Part shown: one piece after another, positions 26,301-34,747 of the stretch
Layout of the letters: every line of letters starts with the position of its first letter
Position numbering within the stretch: the stretch's first letter is position 1
Assembly: GCF_023630205.1 (NCBI RefSeq)
Contig: NZ_JALPRR010000004.1
Coordinates: 62,001-126,000 of the forward strand
Reading direction: 5' to 3'
Length of the DNA: 64,000 nucleotides
Source of the DNA: Pontibacter ruber
Lineage (GTDB): Bacteria > Bacteroidota > Bacteroidia > Cytophagales > Hymenobacteraceae
The notes under the pieces: model-generated
What the model was told of the DNA's origin: nothing
The model's input: only the letters and a program-made list of their open reading frames with translations
Databases searched by the model: none
Program-made: the position numbers and the translations under genes

Positions 26301-26974
26301 TAGTAAATAGCCGAGGCCCCCAGCGGGTCGAGCAGGTTGGTCAGCGTTTCGTTGTCCAGATCGCCGGTAAGGGTGCTGGAAACGCCGTAAAGCACCAAAA
26401 AGATCACACCGCCTACGTAAATGGAAAGCGCGCTGCGGGTGAGCGTGGCCAAAGTAAAGAAGATGGCACCGGTCAGCAGCAGGTTCGGGATGATGATGGA
26501 CAGGTAAGGCTGTACGTACCACATCAGGTTGAACGGCCCTACTTTTTCAGCTTCCATCCAGGGCATAAAACTCGCTACCATGGCGCCCAGGGCCACACCC
26601 GTAAATACAAACAGTGTGATCAGGAAAGAACCGGCAAAGCGGCCAAACAGGTAGCCAGCCTTGGAAATAGGCGTGGTGTAGTAGAGCGAGTGCGTTTTGT
26701 GCTCAAAATCCCGGAAGATCGGGGTACCCATCATCGAACAGGTGATCAGCACGCCAAACCAGCTGAGCAGCGTCACGATCCAGTTGATCTGGTAAGGGGA
26801 ATTGGCGTATACTTTGCCACCGCTGGCATCCCCAATGATCACGCCGGCGCCGAAAGCCCCGCCAATGGCCAGCATCGCCATAAACGCCATCAGGAACAGA
26901 ATACCAAAGTATATATAAGTTGCCGGGCGTTTCATCCGGTATTTTAACTCGAACAGAAATATCTCTTTGAACAT
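23342..26974 (-). CDS. ABC-2 permease fused to an M1-family peptidase
   Basis: The 1210-residue membrane protein has two blocks of transmembrane segments (about residues 15-280 and 325-610), which fit an ABC-2-type permease. After them comes a large extracytoplasmic domain (about 635-1200) of the M1 (gluzincin) type. Its zinc site is HEVAH at 949-953 with the third ligand Glu973 (SETMSQY), i.e. HExxH-X19-E, one residue longer than the usual M1 spacing. A clear GxMEN exopeptidase motif is absent; the equivalent stretch reads NTIPFSESIGF. The gene follows the ABC ATPase gene by 56 nt, so the two likely form one transporter. Similar fusions are known in Bacteroidota; the substrate is unknown. 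Confidence 0.88.
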   Translation of the reverse strand: MFKEIFLFELKYRMKRPATYIYFGILFLMAFMAMLAIGGAFGAGVIIGDASGGKVYANSPYQINWIVTLLSWFGVLITCSMMGTPIFRDFEHKTHSLYYTTPISKAGYLFGRFAGSFLITLFVFTGVALGAMVASFMPWMEAEKVGPFNLMWYVQPYLSIIIPNLLLTGAIFFTLATLTRSALSIYVGGVIFLVLYGVSSTLTGDLDNETLTNLLDPLGASAIYYTQRYWTTAERNTLMLPFSEYVILNRALWLSIGLALLAFCYFRFSFSFANQGLTLFRRRPGAEAAGAFVPTERLQLPRVSQHFSFNLSLSQYFKLTKLEFKGVVKSVYFVAITVAGVIFLFVSGSQIGKMYDTNFFPVTSEVVQILSGTFALFFLIIITFYAGELVWRERDNRINQIYDALPIPNWVPFASKLTALMGVQVVLLFVIMVCGVIIQTFKGYYNYEFDVYAKGLFGIQLIDYLLLCVLAMLVQVIVNNKYIGHFVMVVYYLLNIFKGQLGWEHNLYSFTSDPGITYSAMNGYGHFVWPFTIFKVYWGAFALLLAILANMLWARGSETMLKWRFKLASLQLTRSTLFVTAAALAVFLITGSFIFYNTNILNKYETSKEREKRMAAFEKEYKKYDGIPQPRITDVKLDVDIYPEERVFAFKGYFWLKNKHTQPIDSVHLMISDEAEIRKLQFTKPARLVLEDKDNSYYIYQLTQPLQPGDSMQLNMDLNFATKGFRNKGSNTGIVYNGTFINSQYLPKIGYQSTIELSEDDVRKEHGLAPKPRMANVNDSVARQNTYISSEADWINFEATVSTTPNQIAIAPGYLQREWTKDGRRYFHYKMDAPILNFYSFLSADYQVKKDTWKGKDGKDVAIEIYYHKGHDYNLDRMIKSVKKSLDYFTANFSPYQHRQVRILEFPGYSSFAQAFPNTIPFSESIGFIADVDDKNPEDIDYPFYVTAHEVAHQWWAHQVIGGDVQGSVLMSETMSQYSALMVMKHMYGADKMNKFLKYELNSYLLGRTTERKKEMPLYKVENQPYIHYRKGSLVMYALADYIGEDKLNHALQQYISKVAFQKAPYTNSVEFMQYIRGATPDSLQYLVSDMFENITLYENKVADASYKKLPDGKYKVTLTVDAKKLYADSLGTESVAKLNDWVDVGVLARKKVDGHWQDKPLYLKKHKLKSGQNKFEFIVDEEPAKAGVDPYNILIDRNPTDNTKTLSAS

Positions 26975-27030
26975 GGAATCTTAAGTATGAAATAGAGTTT
27001 ATTGATTAGAAATGGTTACCAAGCCAACTT

Positions 27031-27942
27031 CTAATTCACTACCAGTTCTTTCTGTTCTTCTTTTTCCCGCTGTGCTGCCTCGTGTATCCTGCTGAAGTAT
27101 ACATCTTCCAGGTCTGGTGTTACGATGTCGAAATCAGGGTTTGGCTGCACATCGCTGAGCACGTGGATGATGGTTTTGCCCGCGAAAAGGCGTGAGGAGA
27201 TCACCTCGTACTGCAGCTGATGCTCCACCAGTTCGTGTTTGTCGATGAACTTGCGCCAGATGCGGCCGCGCAGGTTGTCGATCACGTGCAGCGGATCGCC
27301 TGTCAGGAGCACTTCTCCCTTGTTGATGATGGCGAAATTGCGGCAGAGGTCGGTTACGTCTTCTACAATGTGTGTGGAGAGTATAACAATGATGTTCTCG
27401 CCGATCTCGCTCAGCAGGTTATGGAAGCGGTTGCGCTCGGCTGGGTCCAGGCCGGCGGTTGGTTCATCTACAATAATGATCTTCGGGTTGCCCAGTAGTG
27501 CCTGCGCAATGCCAAAACGCTGCTTCATACCACCGGAGTAACCGCCCAGGTTCTTCTTGCGCACGTCGTACAGGTTGGTTTGCTGCAGCAGCGCCGTCAC
27601 GATCTCTTTTCTTTCCCTGGAGTTGCTGATACCTTTCAGTACCGCAAAATGATCCAGCATTTCCTCTGCCGATACTTTCGGGTACACGCCAAACTCCTGT
27701 GGCAGGTAGCCAAGTACCTTGCGCATTTCCTCTTTCTGGCGCAGCACATCCAGGTTGCCGAGCATGATGCTGCCGCTGTCGGCCTCCTGCAGTGTGGCAA
27801 TGGTACGCATCAGCGATGATTTACCGGCGCCATTCGGCCCCAACAGCCCAAACATACCGGTCGGGATGGTCAGGTTGATGTTTTTAAGCGCCTGTGTTCC
27901 GTTCGGATAGGTCTTGGAGAGGTTCTGAATGACAAGTTCCAT
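27031..27942 (-). CDS. ABC transporter ATP-binding protein
   Basis: The 303-residue ATPase has Walker A GPNGAGKSS, the Q-loop YLPQEFG, signature YSGGMKQR, Walker B IIIVDEPTAGLD and switch His (STHIVED). The domain spans about residues 1-225. The extra C-terminal part (about 226-303) is usual for ABC-2 exporter ATPases. It sits 56 nt upstream of the permease-peptidase gene on the same strand and is almost certainly its motor subunit. The operon would have these two genes only. Confidence 0.93.
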   Translation of the reverse strand: MELVIQNLSKTYPNGTQALKNINLTIPTGMFGLLGPNGAGKSSLMRTIATLQEADSGSIMLGNLDVLRQKEEMRKVLGYLPQEFGVYPKVSAEEMLDHFAVLKGISNSRERKEIVTALLQQTNLYDVRKKNLGGYSGGMKQRFGIAQALLGNPKIIIVDEPTAGLDPAERNRFHNLLSEIGENIIVILSTHIVEDVTDLCRNFAIINKGEVLLTGDPLHVIDNLRGRIWRKFIDKHELVEHQLQYEVISSRLFAGKTIIHVLSDVQPNPDFDIVTPDLEDVYFSRIHEAAQREKEEQKELVVN

Positions 27943-28184
27943 GGCGTTAGTGGTTTAGGCTTGAGAGATTGAGACTGTGGAAGTAAATAAATCCAATAAA
28001 CCATTCAAAATAAACTATACTAACCCCGCTCTTTTCTCGACTAATGCGTATGGTGTAGGCATAACATCAAAGTATAGCTATATTCAGGAGAGTCTAAAAC
28101 CGTGGCAATGGTTGCATGGGAGAAAACAGAAAGCTCACGAGTCATACCAACCGTGGTGTTCCGTTGATCAGAAACGAAAGCAGC

Positions 28185-28595
28185 ATGATATCTTTCACTA
28201 TGCCGGAAAAATGGGGCAGCCTAAGTATAAAATTCCTGAAGTTTGGCCTAGTGGGGCTAAGCGGCATCGTGGTGGATTTTGGGATTACTTTTATGGCGAA
28301 AGAGCGCCTGCACTGGAACAAGTATGTAGCCAACAGCCTGGGCTTTATTTTTGCCTGTACCAGTAACTACATCCTCAACCGCCTCTGGACCTTCCACAGT
28401 ACTAACCCGCAGATACTGGAGCAGTACCTGAAATTTATACTGGTATCGGTAGTAGGGCTGGGACTGAATAACCTGTTGGTATACTTCCTGCACGATCGAC
28501 TGGGTGCCAGGTTCTATCCTTCCAAACTTGCGGCTGTTGCACTGGTTATGTTCTGGAATTTTGCTGCCAATTACCTGTTCACGTTCAAAGTATAA
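28185..28595 (+). CDS. GtrA-family membrane protein
   Basis: The 136-residue protein has four predicted membrane helices. The pattern FLKFGLVGLSGIVVDFGITF, NSLGFIFACTSNYILNRLWTF and MFWNFAANYLFTFKV is typical of GtrA/DPMS-type proteins, which help move or use polyprenyl-linked sugars. Several Met codons are possible (28116, 28185, 28200); I chose 28185 because the helical core starts soon after. The stop TAA is part of an AAGTATAA word. It converges with a GT-C glycosyltransferase gene (5-nt gap), which fits a shared theme of lipid-linked sugars. Confidence 0.85.
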   Translation: MISFTMPEKWGSLSIKFLKFGLVGLSGIVVDFGITFMAKERLHWNKYVANSLGFIFACTSNYILNRLWTFHSTNPQILEQYLKFILVSVVGLGLNNLLVYFLHDRLGARFYPSKLAAVALVMFWNFAANYLFTFKV

Positions 28596-28600
28596 GCACC

Positions 28601-30229
28601 TTACTTTTTCCCGATCCGGTAGATGCGTACCTCTTCATTTTTATGCACGCGCGGGTTGAGGTAGGTAAGCAATTGATCGTAAAGCGAAGGAGAGATGGTT
28701 GTCTCATACGACAGGGTAGGGTATAGCTGGCGCAGGCGCTGGAGGCGCTCCGTTTGCTGATCGTTGCCCGTCATCACTACGTAACCAGGCTGGCGCTGCA
28801 TGGCGGCTATTTCCTGCTGCTGCTGCGATACTGGTTTTCGGCTATCCAAGGTATACACCATCACGAAATCATCCGGCAACGGGGTGCCTGTTTTATACTT
28901 GGCCCACGCCCTGTATTTATCTTTTTGGAACTCTTCGTATGTTGCGCTCATCTGGCCCAGGTAAAACAGGGGAGGCTGGCGTACGCCCTTTTCCCCTCCC
29001 TCCAGCAATACTGCTTGTAGCCCCTGTTTCTCCGACAAGTATACCAGCGGCGCAATACGGCTTTTCTTGGAGTAGGTCAGGCTCAGGCCAATGGCCGCCA
29101 TCAGGTTAACGGCCCAGAAGAAGCGCCAGCTGTAGGCCAGCCAGCGCCGGTGCTGCAACCAGAACTTCGACTGCTGCACAAACGGTTGCCAACCCACCAC
29201 ACCCAGCACCACTAGCAGCGGCAGCAACGGAAAAATGAACCGTTCCTGCTTGTTGGGAAACAGCGAGTGTACTACAAAAAACAGCAGCCCACCCCAGAAT
29301 AGCATTGGAGCCTGCCGTTGGGTGCGGACATACCCCATCAGCAGGAAAATACTAACCGGAGGCACCAGGAAGCCCAGCACCGTCAGCAGAAAGCGGTAAA
29401 CCGGCCCGGTGCTGAAGTTGTAGGCATGTTCGGTGTTGTAAAAGAAGTAGGTTACTACCGAATGGAAAGGGTAATCGAAAAAGAGGATGTCAATGGTGCC
29501 CTGAATAGCAAAAGCGACAAGTATAAACCCAAGGCTAAACCAGCCCATTTGCCGCCACTGCTGACGGTAGAGCAGCACCAAGCCAGCTCCTGCCGCAAAC
29601 AACAGCGTGTGATAACGGAACACAAACGCAAGAGCAAACAAAGCTCCAGGCAACAACCAGCTAGCCGGTTTTCTTTCTGCTTGCCGGTCATACTTCAGGA
29701 GCAGGTAAAACGCGGCCAGGTAAGGCGGTATGCACACCATCTCCACCAGGTTACGCACGCTCATAAAGGGCATAAACCACAACAATGCCAGCATAAGGCC
29801 CACCAAGCGTGCATTGGTCCTGTTCGAGAGCAGATCGGTTATTTTATAGCCAAAGTACACGACCAGGAGCGAGTAAAAGCCGTGCAGCAAACGAATGAGC
29901 ATCATCTTAGTATCCGGACTTTGGATGCCTGCGGCCTGCATGGCGTAAAGCAACGCGTAATGAATGCCCGTGTAAAACATACTATGACGCGGAGGCATTT
30001 CGGTGTTAAGCCAGTAAGGCAAGCCATACACCCAGTTTTGCGCAATGGTGATCACATCAAAATGGTCATCGTGAAAAGCATAGCCTTTGGAGAAGAACAC
30101 GGCCAGCAGGCGTATGGCCAAGGCAATGGCCAGTATCAGCGGCAACGGTATAAGCGACGGCTCCGTGGACAGGCTATTTGCCTCCTGCCTTCTTTGATTT
30201 TGCTGCTGCACGTAAAATGGCTGTTGCAT
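28601..30229 (-). CDS. GT-C membrane glycosyltransferase, mannosyltransferase-like (GT22)
   Basis: The 542-residue membrane protein has about 10-12 hydrophobic helices. The first loop carries the acidic pair HDDHFDVI (about residues 53-60), the place of the catalytic Asp in GT-C enzymes. The motif NKQERFIFPLLPLL resembles HKExRFxxP of GT22 mannosyltransferases (ALG9/ALG12/PIG-B type), and RNLVEMVCIPPY resembles their conserved loop. Such enzymes use a polyprenyl-phosphate sugar and act on the outer face of the membrane. A soluble C-terminal part (about 400-542) follows. Acceptor unknown. The upstream retropepsin gene is on the same strand, 111 nt away. Confidence 0.72.
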   Translation of the reverse strand: MQQPFYVQQQNQRRQEANSLSTEPSLIPLPLILAIALAIRLLAVFFSKGYAFHDDHFDVITIAQNWVYGLPYWLNTEMPPRHSMFYTGIHYALLYAMQAAGIQSPDTKMMLIRLLHGFYSLLVVYFGYKITDLLSNRTNARLVGLMLALLWFMPFMSVRNLVEMVCIPPYLAAFYLLLKYDRQAERKPASWLLPGALFALAFVFRYHTLLFAAGAGLVLLYRQQWRQMGWFSLGFILVAFAIQGTIDILFFDYPFHSVVTYFFYNTEHAYNFSTGPVYRFLLTVLGFLVPPVSIFLLMGYVRTQRQAPMLFWGGLLFFVVHSLFPNKQERFIFPLLPLLVVLGVVGWQPFVQQSKFWLQHRRWLAYSWRFFWAVNLMAAIGLSLTYSKKSRIAPLVYLSEKQGLQAVLLEGGEKGVRQPPLFYLGQMSATYEEFQKDKYRAWAKYKTGTPLPDDFVMVYTLDSRKPVSQQQQEIAAMQRQPGYVVMTGNDQQTERLQRLRQLYPTLSYETTISPSLYDQLLTYLNPRVHKNEEVRIYRIGKK

Positions 30230-30340
30230 AGCGTATGCAAATTCTGTTTTACATCGGTTCCGGGAAAGGGTGAAGGAGGAAAGGAAAGGGCATTTAGGTG
30301 TTACGCCATACTTTTGGGAAAGGAGAGGAAAGACTGAATT

Positions 30341-31252
30341 TTAATTCCAGAAGTATATTTTCTGCTTCGGGTAATTAACCGAGATCTTGCGGGCGCTCAG
30401 GAACGGATAGCCCAGCAACCCGTCTATTCGCAAGCCATAGCCTTGGTTCAGGTGCGAAATATCGGAAAACACAAAGTGCATGTCCGGGTAAGTATGGCCG
30501 TTTACGTGGGTGGCTTTCATGTAAGCATCCTGCACGGCTACCTGCCCCTGGCTGGCCCCGGTAATGTGGTTGGCTTTGCCTTTTTTGTAATCTGAGGCAC
30601 TAATACGGGCAGTGCTTGCCACATCCAGCAGGTTTGCTTCTGCGCCTGTGTCCAGCCCAAAGTATAAAGTTTGCTTGCCAATGGTTGCCTCCACTACCGG
30701 AATGTGCGCCTGCAATTCAAACCGCATTTCTTCTACAGGTTGTATGGTGGTGTGATAGGAAGAGGCTCCTGTTTTAAACAAGCTCAGCGTTTTTTTCTGG
30801 TAATCCAGCAGCAGCTCATAATCCTTTAGGGTGCTGTAGCCGATCAGGCCGTCTATCGGGCGTTTGGTCAGTTTCTCCAGGTGCGCCATGTCCATGGAAA
30901 TAGCCGGTGCATCGGACAGGCGTATGCTGCCAAACTCCAGCGAGGGCACCACCACGCGCTGTACCTGCATAGTCCCGGAGATGCCTTTGCCTTCCAGAGT
31001 GTCGGTGGCTTTGGCGCTCAGGCGTTTGCTCAGCACCAGGTACGGTGCCCCGGTGTCAAGTATAAAATCTGCAGGCTTGCCGTTCACCGCCACTTTCACA
31101 AAGATCAAACCCCCTTTCAGCTCAAAAGGCATCTGTATCTTTTCGGGCAACACAGCATTCTTCGGCTCCGTCTCCGGCTCCGGAACAAGCCCGATCGTAA
31201 GAACCGTCAGCAGGCTTATTGCCACCAAAATCATTGCTATTGCTATCTTCAT
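30341..31252 (-). CDS. Retropepsin-like aspartic protease, two-domain
   Basis: The 303-residue protein has an N-terminal membrane anchor or signal (about residues 1-22) and two aspartic protease half-domains. Each carries the catalytic DTG motif: ILDTGAPYLV (about residues 65-74) and GLDTGAEANLL (about 200-210). Each is followed by an IDGLIGY or IDGLLGY strand, typical of aspartyl_protease_2 domains. Having both halves in one chain could allow an intramolecular active site as in pepsins. The location should be periplasmic or membrane-bound. Substrate and role are unknown. Confidence 0.87.
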   Translation of the reverse strand: MKIAIAMILVAISLLTVLTIGLVPEPETEPKNAVLPEKIQMPFELKGGLIFVKVAVNGKPADFILDTGAPYLVLSKRLSAKATDTLEGKGISGTMQVQRVVVPSLEFGSIRLSDAPAISMDMAHLEKLTKRPIDGLIGYSTLKDYELLLDYQKKTLSLFKTGASSYHTTIQPVEEMRFELQAHIPVVEATIGKQTLYFGLDTGAEANLLDVASTARISASDYKKGKANHITGASQGQVAVQDAYMKATHVNGHTYPDMHFVFSDISHLNQGYGLRIDGLLGYPFLSARKISVNYPKQKIYFWN

Positions 31253-31357
31253 CCTAACTAACCTATCTATTCGTAACTATATACACAGCAGGCAACACGT
31301 AACAAATAACGAGCAACGGGTCCTATTTGGTTTACTTTTAGTACAACCGGGTGTAGG

Positions 31358-31405
31358 TTGGCTTTGTTTTTTCGATGTAACCTTGCAAAACAATTCTTAC
31401 TTTTG
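31358..31405 (+). promoter_or_regulatory. Putative aspS promoter region
   Basis: Two overlapping options. TTG (31358-31360), 17 nt, TAACCTTG (31378-31385) has one mismatch to TAnnTTTG. TACTTTTG (31398-31405) is a perfect -7 but lacks a spaced -33 element. Either gives a short leader before the ATG at 31430. Confidence 0.35.
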
Positions 31406-31429
31406 CTCATCTAATATATCGATATCAAT

Positions 31430-33178
31430 ATGCTCCGAACTCATACTTGTGGTGAACTACGAATTGACAATGTAGGCGAAGAAGTTATCCTGACTGGCTG
31501 GGTACAGCGCCTGCGCGACAAGGGCGGTATGCTCTGGATTGACCTGCGCGACCGTTATGGCATAACGCAGCTGGCATTTGACGAAAGCATTTCGCTGCCA
31601 CAGGTGTTGGCGCAGGCCCGCAGCCTTGGCCGCGAGTATGTGATCAAAGCCATCGGACGCGTGATCGAGCGTGAGTCCAAGAACGACCGCATGCCTACCG
31701 GCGATATCGAAGTACGTGTTGGTAAACTGGAAGTGCTTAACGAGGCCAAGCTGCCTCCTTTCCTGATCGAAGATGAAACCGACGGCGGTGATGACCTGCG
31801 CATGAAGTACCGTTACCTGGACCTGCGCCGTGCCCCGGTGCGCCATAACCTGGAGCTGCGCCACCGCATGATGCGCGAGGTGCGCAACTACCTGGATCAC
31901 CATTACTTTATCGAGGTAGAAACACCTGTCCTGATCAAGTCTACGCCGGAGGGTGCCCGCGACTTTGTGGTGCCTTCGCGCATGAACCCAGGTGAGTTCT
32001 ACGCCTTGCCACAGTCGCCGCAAACTTTCAAGCAGCTGCTGATGGTATCGGGTTTCGATAAGTATTACCAGATCGTGAAATGCTTCCGCGACGAGGACCT
32101 TCGTGCCGACCGTCAGCCGGAATTTACCCAGATCGACTGCGAGCTTTCCTTTGTAACTCAGGAAGATATCCTGCACACGTTCGAAGGCCTGATCCGTTAC
32201 CTGTTCGAGAAAGTGAAAGGCATCCACATGGGGCCGCTGCCGCGCATGACCTATGCCGACGCCATGCGCTTCTATGGTTCTGACAAGCCGGACATCCGTT
32301 TCGACATGCGTTTTGTAGAGCTCAACCATGTGGTAAAAGGCAAAGGCTTTAAAGTGTTTGATGAGGCTGAACTGGTAGTGGGTATCAATGCCCGTGGAGC
32401 CGCCGGCTATACCCGCAAGCAACTCGACGAGCTGACTGACTTTGTGAAGCGTCCGCAGATTGGTGCCACAGGGCTAGTATATGCCCGCGTGAACGAAGAC
32501 GGAAGTATAAAGTCGTCGGTAGATAAGTTTTATTCGCCGGAAGACCTGGTTGCCTGGGCGGCGGCTTTCGATGCCCGGCCGGGAGACCTGTTGCTGGTAC
32601 TGGCAGGAGGAAGAGACAAAACACGCAAAGCGCTGAACGAACTGCGCCTGGAAATGGGCAAGCAGCTTGGCCTGCGCGACAAGGATGTGTTTGCTCCGCT
32701 TTGGGTGGTGGATTTCCCGCTGCTGGAGTGGGACGAAGACACGCAGCGTTACCATGCCATGCACCATCCGTTCACTTCGCCAAAGCCGGAAGATCTTGAA
32801 TTGCTTGACGACCGTCCTGGCGAGATCCGCGCCAACGCCTACGACATGGTGATCAATGGTGTGGAAGTAGGGGGCGGTTCCATCCGTATCCACGACCGCA
32901 GGTTGCAGGAGCAGATGTTCAAGACGCTTGGCTTCTCCCGTGACGAGGCTTATGCACAGTTCGGCTTCCTGCTCAATGCTTTCGAGTATGGCGCTCCTCC
33001 GCACGGTGGTATTGCTTTCGGTTTCGACAGGCTTTGCTCGTTGTTTGGTGGTTCCGAGTCTATCCGCGATTACATTGCCTTCCCTAAAAACAATTCCGGC
33101 CGCGATGTGATGATCGATGCTCCTTCACCTATCTCGAATGCACAGTTGGATGAACTGCACATCCGTATGAGGCACTAG
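31430..33178 (+). CDS. aspS: Aspartate-tRNA ligase
   Basis: The 582-residue class II synthetase charges tRNA-Asp. An OB-fold anticodon domain (about residues 1-115, [23 protein letters not shown]) precedes the catalytic core. Motif 2 is [17 protein letters not shown], and motif 3 includes [10 protein letters not shown]. The bacterial GAD insertion (about 295-420) is present, so this is the bacterial type of AspRS. The Gln/Asp signatures ALPQSPQ are normal. Length equals the family norm. It is a single gene with a weakly supported promoter and an exceptionally long terminator stem. Confidence 0.97.
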   Translation: MLRTHTCGELRIDNVGEEVILTGWVQRLRDKGGMLWIDLRDRYGITQLAFDESISLPQVLAQARSLGREYVIKAIGRVIERESKNDRMPTGDIEVRVGKLEVLNEAKLPPFLIEDETDGGDDLRMKYRYLDLRRAPVRHNLELRHRMMREVRNYLDHHYFIEVETPVLIKSTPEGARDFVVPSRMNPGEFYALPQSPQTFKQLLMVSGFDKYYQIVKCFRDEDLRADRQPEFTQIDCELSFVTQEDILHTFEGLIRYLFEKVKGIHMGPLPRMTYADAMRFYGSDKPDIRFDMRFVELNHVVKGKGFKVFDEAELVVGINARGAAGYTRKQLDELTDFVKRPQIGATGLVYARVNEDGSIKSSVDKFYSPEDLVAWAAAFDARPGDLLLVLAGGRDKTRKALNELRLEMGKQLGLRDKDVFAPLWVVDFPLLEWDEDTQRYHAMHHPFTSPKPEDLELLDDRPGEIRANAYDMVINGVEVGGGSIRIHDRRLQEQMFKTLGFSRDEAYAQFGFLLNAFEYGAPPHGGIAFGFDRLCSLFGGSESIRDYIAFPKNNSGRDVMIDAPSPISNAQLDELHIRMRH

Positions 33179-33183
33179 AACTG

Positions 33184-33250
33184 AAGTATAAAGTATAAAA
33201 AGAGCCTGCCGCTGATGACCAGCGGCAGGCTCTTTTTATACTTTATACTT
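33184..33250 (+). terminator. 31-bp perfect terminator stem with doubled AAGTATAA
   Basis: The left arm (33184-33214) and right arm (33220-33250) pair perfectly over 31 bp around a 5-nt loop. The outer half of each arm is two overlapping AAGTATAA/TTATACTT words; the inner half is AGAGCCTGCCGCTG. It lies 5 nt after the aspS stop and ends in T5ATACTTT. This is far longer than a terminator needs. Confidence 0.9.
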
Positions 33251-33278
33251 AAATGTTCGGGATGATGGCTTGTAAACT

Positions 33279-33309
33279 AAAAAGGCTGCCTTTGTGGGGC
33301 AGCCTTTTT
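33279..33309 (-). terminator. Terminator of the nuo operon
   Basis: A 12-bp perfect stem (33279-33290 AAAAAGGCTGCC with 33298-33309), 7-nt loop; on the minus strand it ends in a T run. It lies 16 nt after the nuoN stop. Confidence 0.9.
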
Positions 33310-33325
33310 AAGAATTTATACTTTT

Positions 33326-34708
33326 TTACAAGATATCGCTCATCAGGGCAGGAGCTATACCAAACAGGATGGTCAGCACTGTGATAAAGATCAGAACAAA
33401 AGAAACAAAACCGGTTACTTTTACTCTGCCGTAGTCGCCTGCTGGCTGCAGGTACATGGCAATCACTACTTTAAAGTAGTAGTAGATACCAACCGATGCC
33501 AGGATCACAGCGAGTACCACCAGCCACATCAGATCCGCATTTTCCAGAATAGAGGCGAAAACAAAGAACTTGGCAAAGAAGCCGGCTGTAAGTGGTATGC
33601 CTGCCAGTGAAAGCATGGAGATGGTCATGGCGAAAGCCAGCAGCGGATTTGTCTTGCCCAGACCGTTAAAGCCCTGGAACGACTCTTCGCCACGCTGCAC
33701 TGTTACCAGCTGCAGTACGCCGAAAGCAGCAATGGTAGCCGTAGCATAAGCTAGCGAGTAGAAGAAGATCGAAGCGTCAGAACGCTCGTTGAAGGCGATC
33801 AGCGACATCAGCAGGTAACCTGCATGCGATATGCTTGAGTAAGCCAGCATACGCTTTACGTTGTGCTGCACCACAGCACCGATATTGCCTACTACCAGCG
33901 TCAGCACCGTAATTGCTATCAGCGTAGGGAACCATACCGCGTAAGAAGCCGCAAAGCCTGCTACCATCAGCTTGTAGAAAGCTGCCACACCGGCAATTTT
34001 CACCACCGTTGACATAAAGGAAGTGAAGAGCGTAGGTGTTCCCTCGTACACGTCCGGTGTCCAGAAGTGGAAAGGAGCCGCTGAAATTTTAAAGGAGATA
34101 CCGATGATCATGATCAGCAGGCCCATGGTAAACATAGTGTTCTGCAGGCCGTCGGCGTCGGTTTGTGCCGCGCTGATCTCCGAGATGTTGAATGTGCCTG
34201 TAGCACCGTACACCAACACAATGCCGAACAACAGGATACCCGTGAAGAAAGAGCCCATCAGGAAATACTTCAGGGCCGCCTCGTTGGAGCGTATGCTCTT
34301 TTTGTCGCTGCCCGCCAGTACGTACATGCTGATAGAAAGTATCTCGATGCCCACAAACAGCATGATCACGTTCTCGAAGCTTACCATCATTACGGCGCCT
34401 ACCAGCGAGAACAGCAGCATGGCGTAATATTCTGCCAGGTTCTGATCGTTTGCCTCTACATAACGCTGCGAAAATGGCAGAATCAGCAACGTTGAAAGCA
34501 CCATGATGCCCGTAAATGCCACCGCATAGTTGTCGATGGTGAGCATGTTGTTGAAGTAGCTCTGGGTATCGTTCCAGCTAAGCATGTTCACGCCGAACAC
34601 TACCGCCAGGAAAAGCAGCGCCAGCGGCAACAGTATCCTGTTAGACTTCAGGAAACCTACAAAGAGGTTTATGATCCCGAATCCGGCTAGAAGTATAATC
34701 GAAGTCAT
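33326..34708 (-). CDS. nuoN: NADH-quinone oxidoreductase subunit N
   Basis: The 460-residue antiporter-like subunit of complex I has about 14 membrane helices. The pattern MLFVGIEILSISMYVLAG, with the key Glu in TM5, and KFFLMGSF-like, SSISHAGYLLM and GIPLTAGFFAKFFVF are standard for NuoN and its relatives. Proton-channel Lys and His residues lie in those helices. It is the last gene of the locus and is followed by a strong terminator. The gap to nuoM is 39 nt. Confidence 0.95.
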   Translation of the reverse strand: MTSIILLAGFGIINLFVGFLKSNRILLPLALLFLAVVFGVNMLSWNDTQSYFNNMLTIDNYAVAFTGIMVLSTLLILPFSQRYVEANDQNLAEYYAMLLFSLVGAVMMVSFENVIMLFVGIEILSISMYVLAGSDKKSIRSNEAALKYFLMGSFFTGILLFGIVLVYGATGTFNISEISAAQTDADGLQNTMFTMGLLIMIIGISFKISAAPFHFWTPDVYEGTPTLFTSFMSTVVKIAGVAAFYKLMVAGFAASYAVWFPTLIAITVLTLVVGNIGAVVQHNVKRMLAYSSISHAGYLLMSLIAFNERSDASIFFYSLAYATATIAAFGVLQLVTVQRGEESFQGFNGLGKTNPLLAFAMTISMLSLAGIPLTAGFFAKFFVFASILENADLMWLVVLAVILASVGIYYYFKVVIAMYLQPAGDYGRVKVTGFVSFVLIFITVLTILFGIAPALMSDIL

Positions 34709-34747
34709 GTCGTCGTTTTAAATAATCGTTTCTTAATCTTTGCCCGG

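Noticed and set aside
29318..30337. Open frame of 339 codons on the plus strand opposite the GT-C glycosyltransferase
   Set aside because: It is the polar mirror image of a hydrophobic membrane protein; the minus-strand frame has the helices and motifs.
31457..32422. Open frame of 321 codons antisense to aspS
   Set aside because: aspS is full-length and canonical; the antisense frame is a His/Val-rich shadow.
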